Assembly: GCA_018894775.1 (NCBI GenBank)
Contig: JAHIPG010000008.1
Span: forward strand, 1 to 6,318
DNA length: 6,318 nucleotides
From: Nanobdellota archaeon
Lineage (GTDB): Archaea; Nanobdellota; Nanobdellia; SCGC-AAA011-G17; VGLX01
Reading direction: 5' to 3'
The notes under the pieces are model-generated. The model worked only from the letters and a program-made list of their open reading frames with translations, searched no databases and was not told the DNA's origin. Shown piece by piece: positions 5,567 through 6,318 of the stretch. Made by a program: the position numbers and the translations under genes. The first letter of the stretch is position 1. The number at the start of each line of letters is the position of its first letter.

Positions 5567-6114
5567 ATTTCATCCTCCATCCGTAACAAGGCATCAACTA
5601 CATCTTTATCAAACTGTGTTCCGCTGTTCTTTTTCAGTTCTTTAAAGGCCTCTTCTTTTGTCTTTTTGCTATAGTGTCTGAACATTGCATCGTAAGCATC
5701 ACATACTGTTATTATTTTTACACTTAAAGATATATCTTTATCTGTCAGACCATCAGGATAACCTGATCCATCTAGCTTTTCATGGTGGTATTTTACAATT
5801 TCAGCTATTGATTCGTTCTTATGGAACGCTTTAATTATTTTGTACCCAAATTCGGCATGTTTTTTGGCTAGCTTTATCTCATTTTGGGTAAATTTTCTTT
5901 TTTCTGAGAGCATTCCTTTTGTGTAGCTTAGCTTTCCGATATCATGATATTTTGCTGCTATCTCTATCTTCTTTTTTTCCCAGCCTTTAATGTTTAGTTC
6001 ATCACAGATTAAAGAAGCAAAGTGCATGACTCTCATGCTGTGTTTATGGACATGGTAGAATCTCCATTGGTTGTTATACTTGTCAACTAATCTTTTTGCT
6101 ATTTCATACTTCAT
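5563..6114 (-). CDS. HD-GYP domain phosphohydrolase
   Basis: The 183-residue protein is almost entirely one HD-GYP domain, the subclass of HD metal-dependent phosphohydrolases that in bacteria degrade cyclic di-GMP or cGAMP. Visible motifs are an N-terminal HVHKHSMRV segment (21-29), the HD pair in KYHDIGKL (H57, D58, K61), H86 in KKHAEFG, then HHEKLDGSGYPDGL (110-123), which holds both histidines and the GYP triplet. DAYDAM (139-144) and GTQFDKDVVDALL (165-177) follow. All expected metal ligands and the signature are intact, so it is probably active. There is no receiver, PAS, GAF or membrane segment, so signal input must come from elsewhere. A TATA box about 27 bases before the ATG supports this start and a leaderless message. 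It overlaps the cupin gene by ATGA. Substrate is unproven; other HD-domain reactions on nucleotides are possible. Confidence 0.9.
   Translation of the reverse strand: MKYEIAKRLVDKYNNQWRFYHVHKHSMRVMHFASLICDELNIKGWEKKKIEIAAKYHDIGKLSYTKGMLSEKRKFTQNEIKLAKKHAEFGYKIIKAFHKNESIAEIVKYHHEKLDGSGYPDGLTDKDISLSVKIITVCDAYDAMFRHYSKKTKEEAFKELKKNSGTQFDKDVVDALLRMEDEI
5574..5578 (-). promoter_or_regulatory. Strong Shine-Dalgarno for the cupin gene
   Basis: On the minus strand GGAGG lies 7 bases before the cupin ATG at 5566, inside the last codons of the HD-GYP gene. It is the best ribosome binding site in the window. It suggests that the downstream gene is translated by direct initiation as well as by coupling, whereas the leading gene has no such site. 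Confidence 0.65.
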
Positions 6115-6136
6115 AAATAATAGTGTATAATTTCCT

Positions 6137-6147
6137 TATTTAAAATT
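6137..6147 (-). promoter_or_regulatory. Archaeal TATA box of the HD-GYP-cupin operon
   Basis: The minus strand reads ATTTTAAATAA, centred about 28 bases before the HD-GYP ATG at 6114. The predicted transcription start falls at or next to the start codon, giving a leaderless mRNA. It lies outside the possible end of the mobile element to its right. Confidence 0.55.
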
Positions 6148-6165
6148 TATGAAAAGGTATTGTTA

Positions 6166-6182
6166 TGTGTTATCCCCAAAGT
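6166..6182 (+). other. Possible left end of the right-hand insertion sequence
   Basis: TGTGTTATCCCCAAAGT begins 45 bases before the transposase ATG. It resembles the inverted right end of the left-hand element at 84-99, which on the minus strand reads TGTGTGCCCAAGTGAC. Both share TGTGT and, after gaps, a CCC-AA-GT block. The match is short and gapped, and no target duplication can be verified, so this is tentative. The 96-base gap 6115-6210 otherwise holds only the HD-GYP promoter. Confidence 0.25.
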
Positions 6183-6210
6183 ATTTCTTAACGACGACTT
6201 AAGTTTAGTT

Positions 6211-6318
6211 ATGAAATTGACTAGGTCAAAGGTTTTGGAGATAATTCGTATGAAAAATGATGGGAAATCGTCATATCAGGCTCGTAAGGTGGCTGGTATT
6301 AGTGTTAGGAGGGTGGAT
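6211..6318 (+). CDS. N-terminal helix-turn-helix of a transposase/integrase (3' part outside window)
   Basis: An ATG at 6211 opens a frame of 36 codons that stays open to the window edge. The product begins MKLTRSKVLEIIRMKNDG and continues SSYQARKVAGISVRRVD. This is the layout of the N-terminal helix-turn-helix found in many archaeal IS481/IS3-like DDE transposases: a short helix, a glycine-serine turn, then a recognition helix ending in ISxRRV. The DDE catalytic core would lie beyond the window, so its presence cannot be checked. Codon use is T- and G-ending like the neighbouring genes and unlike the transposase tail at the left edge. No Shine-Dalgarno is seen. It could instead be another helix-turn-helix DNA-binding protein, but the sequence style favours a transposase. 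Confidence 0.6.
   Translation, partial: MKLTRSKVLEIIRMKNDGKSSYQARKVAGISVRRVD

Overview
The window is AT-rich archaeal DNA. The archaeal assignment rests on aIF1A, a Dim2/Pno1-type double-KH protein and both subunits of topoisomerase VI. TATA boxes sitting about 25-30 bases before start codons (leaderless transcripts) and frequent AGG/AGA arginine codons agree with it. The lineage cannot be fixed from here. An uncultivated, possibly DPANN-type archaeon is my guess, from the style of the helix-turn-helix transposase at the right edge and the isolated cobalamin-type gene.

Layout, left to right. Positions 1-78 hold the C-terminal tail of a DDE integrase-type transposase, reading in from outside. 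A TATA box then drives a compact plus-strand operon: aIF1A (151-495), a Dim2/Pno1-like KH protein (498-1028), and a methyltransferase of the FmrO/ArmA/Rmt 16S rRNA family (1025-1861). The third gene overlaps the second by an ATGA. Convergent to this operon is a BtuR/CobO-type P-loop adenosyltransferase (1889-2410, minus). A divergent promoter region (2411-2532) separates it from top6B-top6A (2533-5219, plus, ATGA overlap). Top6A converges on a minus-strand pair, an HD-GYP phosphohydrolase (5563-6114) followed by a small cupin (5216-5566), also ATGA-coupled. The stop codons of top6A and the cupin overlap. At 6211 a second transposase gene begins, again on the plus strand, and runs off the window.

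The left operon is a ribosome module. aIF1A binds the A site of the small subunit, Dim2/Pno1 binds the 3' end of 16S rRNA during late maturation, and the FmrO/Rmt family methylates helix 44 of the decoding site in characterised bacteria. Their linkage suggests a native archaeal small-subunit methyltransferase rather than a drug-resistance gene. Top6A and Top6B form one type IIB topoisomerase.

The most interesting points are the Rmt-type methyltransferase in a Dim2 operon, an intact HD-GYP protein in an archaeon, a CobO-like protein that has lost the arginine of its TGR motif, and transposase genes at both edges in the same orientation. I saw no tRNA, rRNA, CRISPR array or tandem repeat. No stretch over 300 bases lacks a gene.
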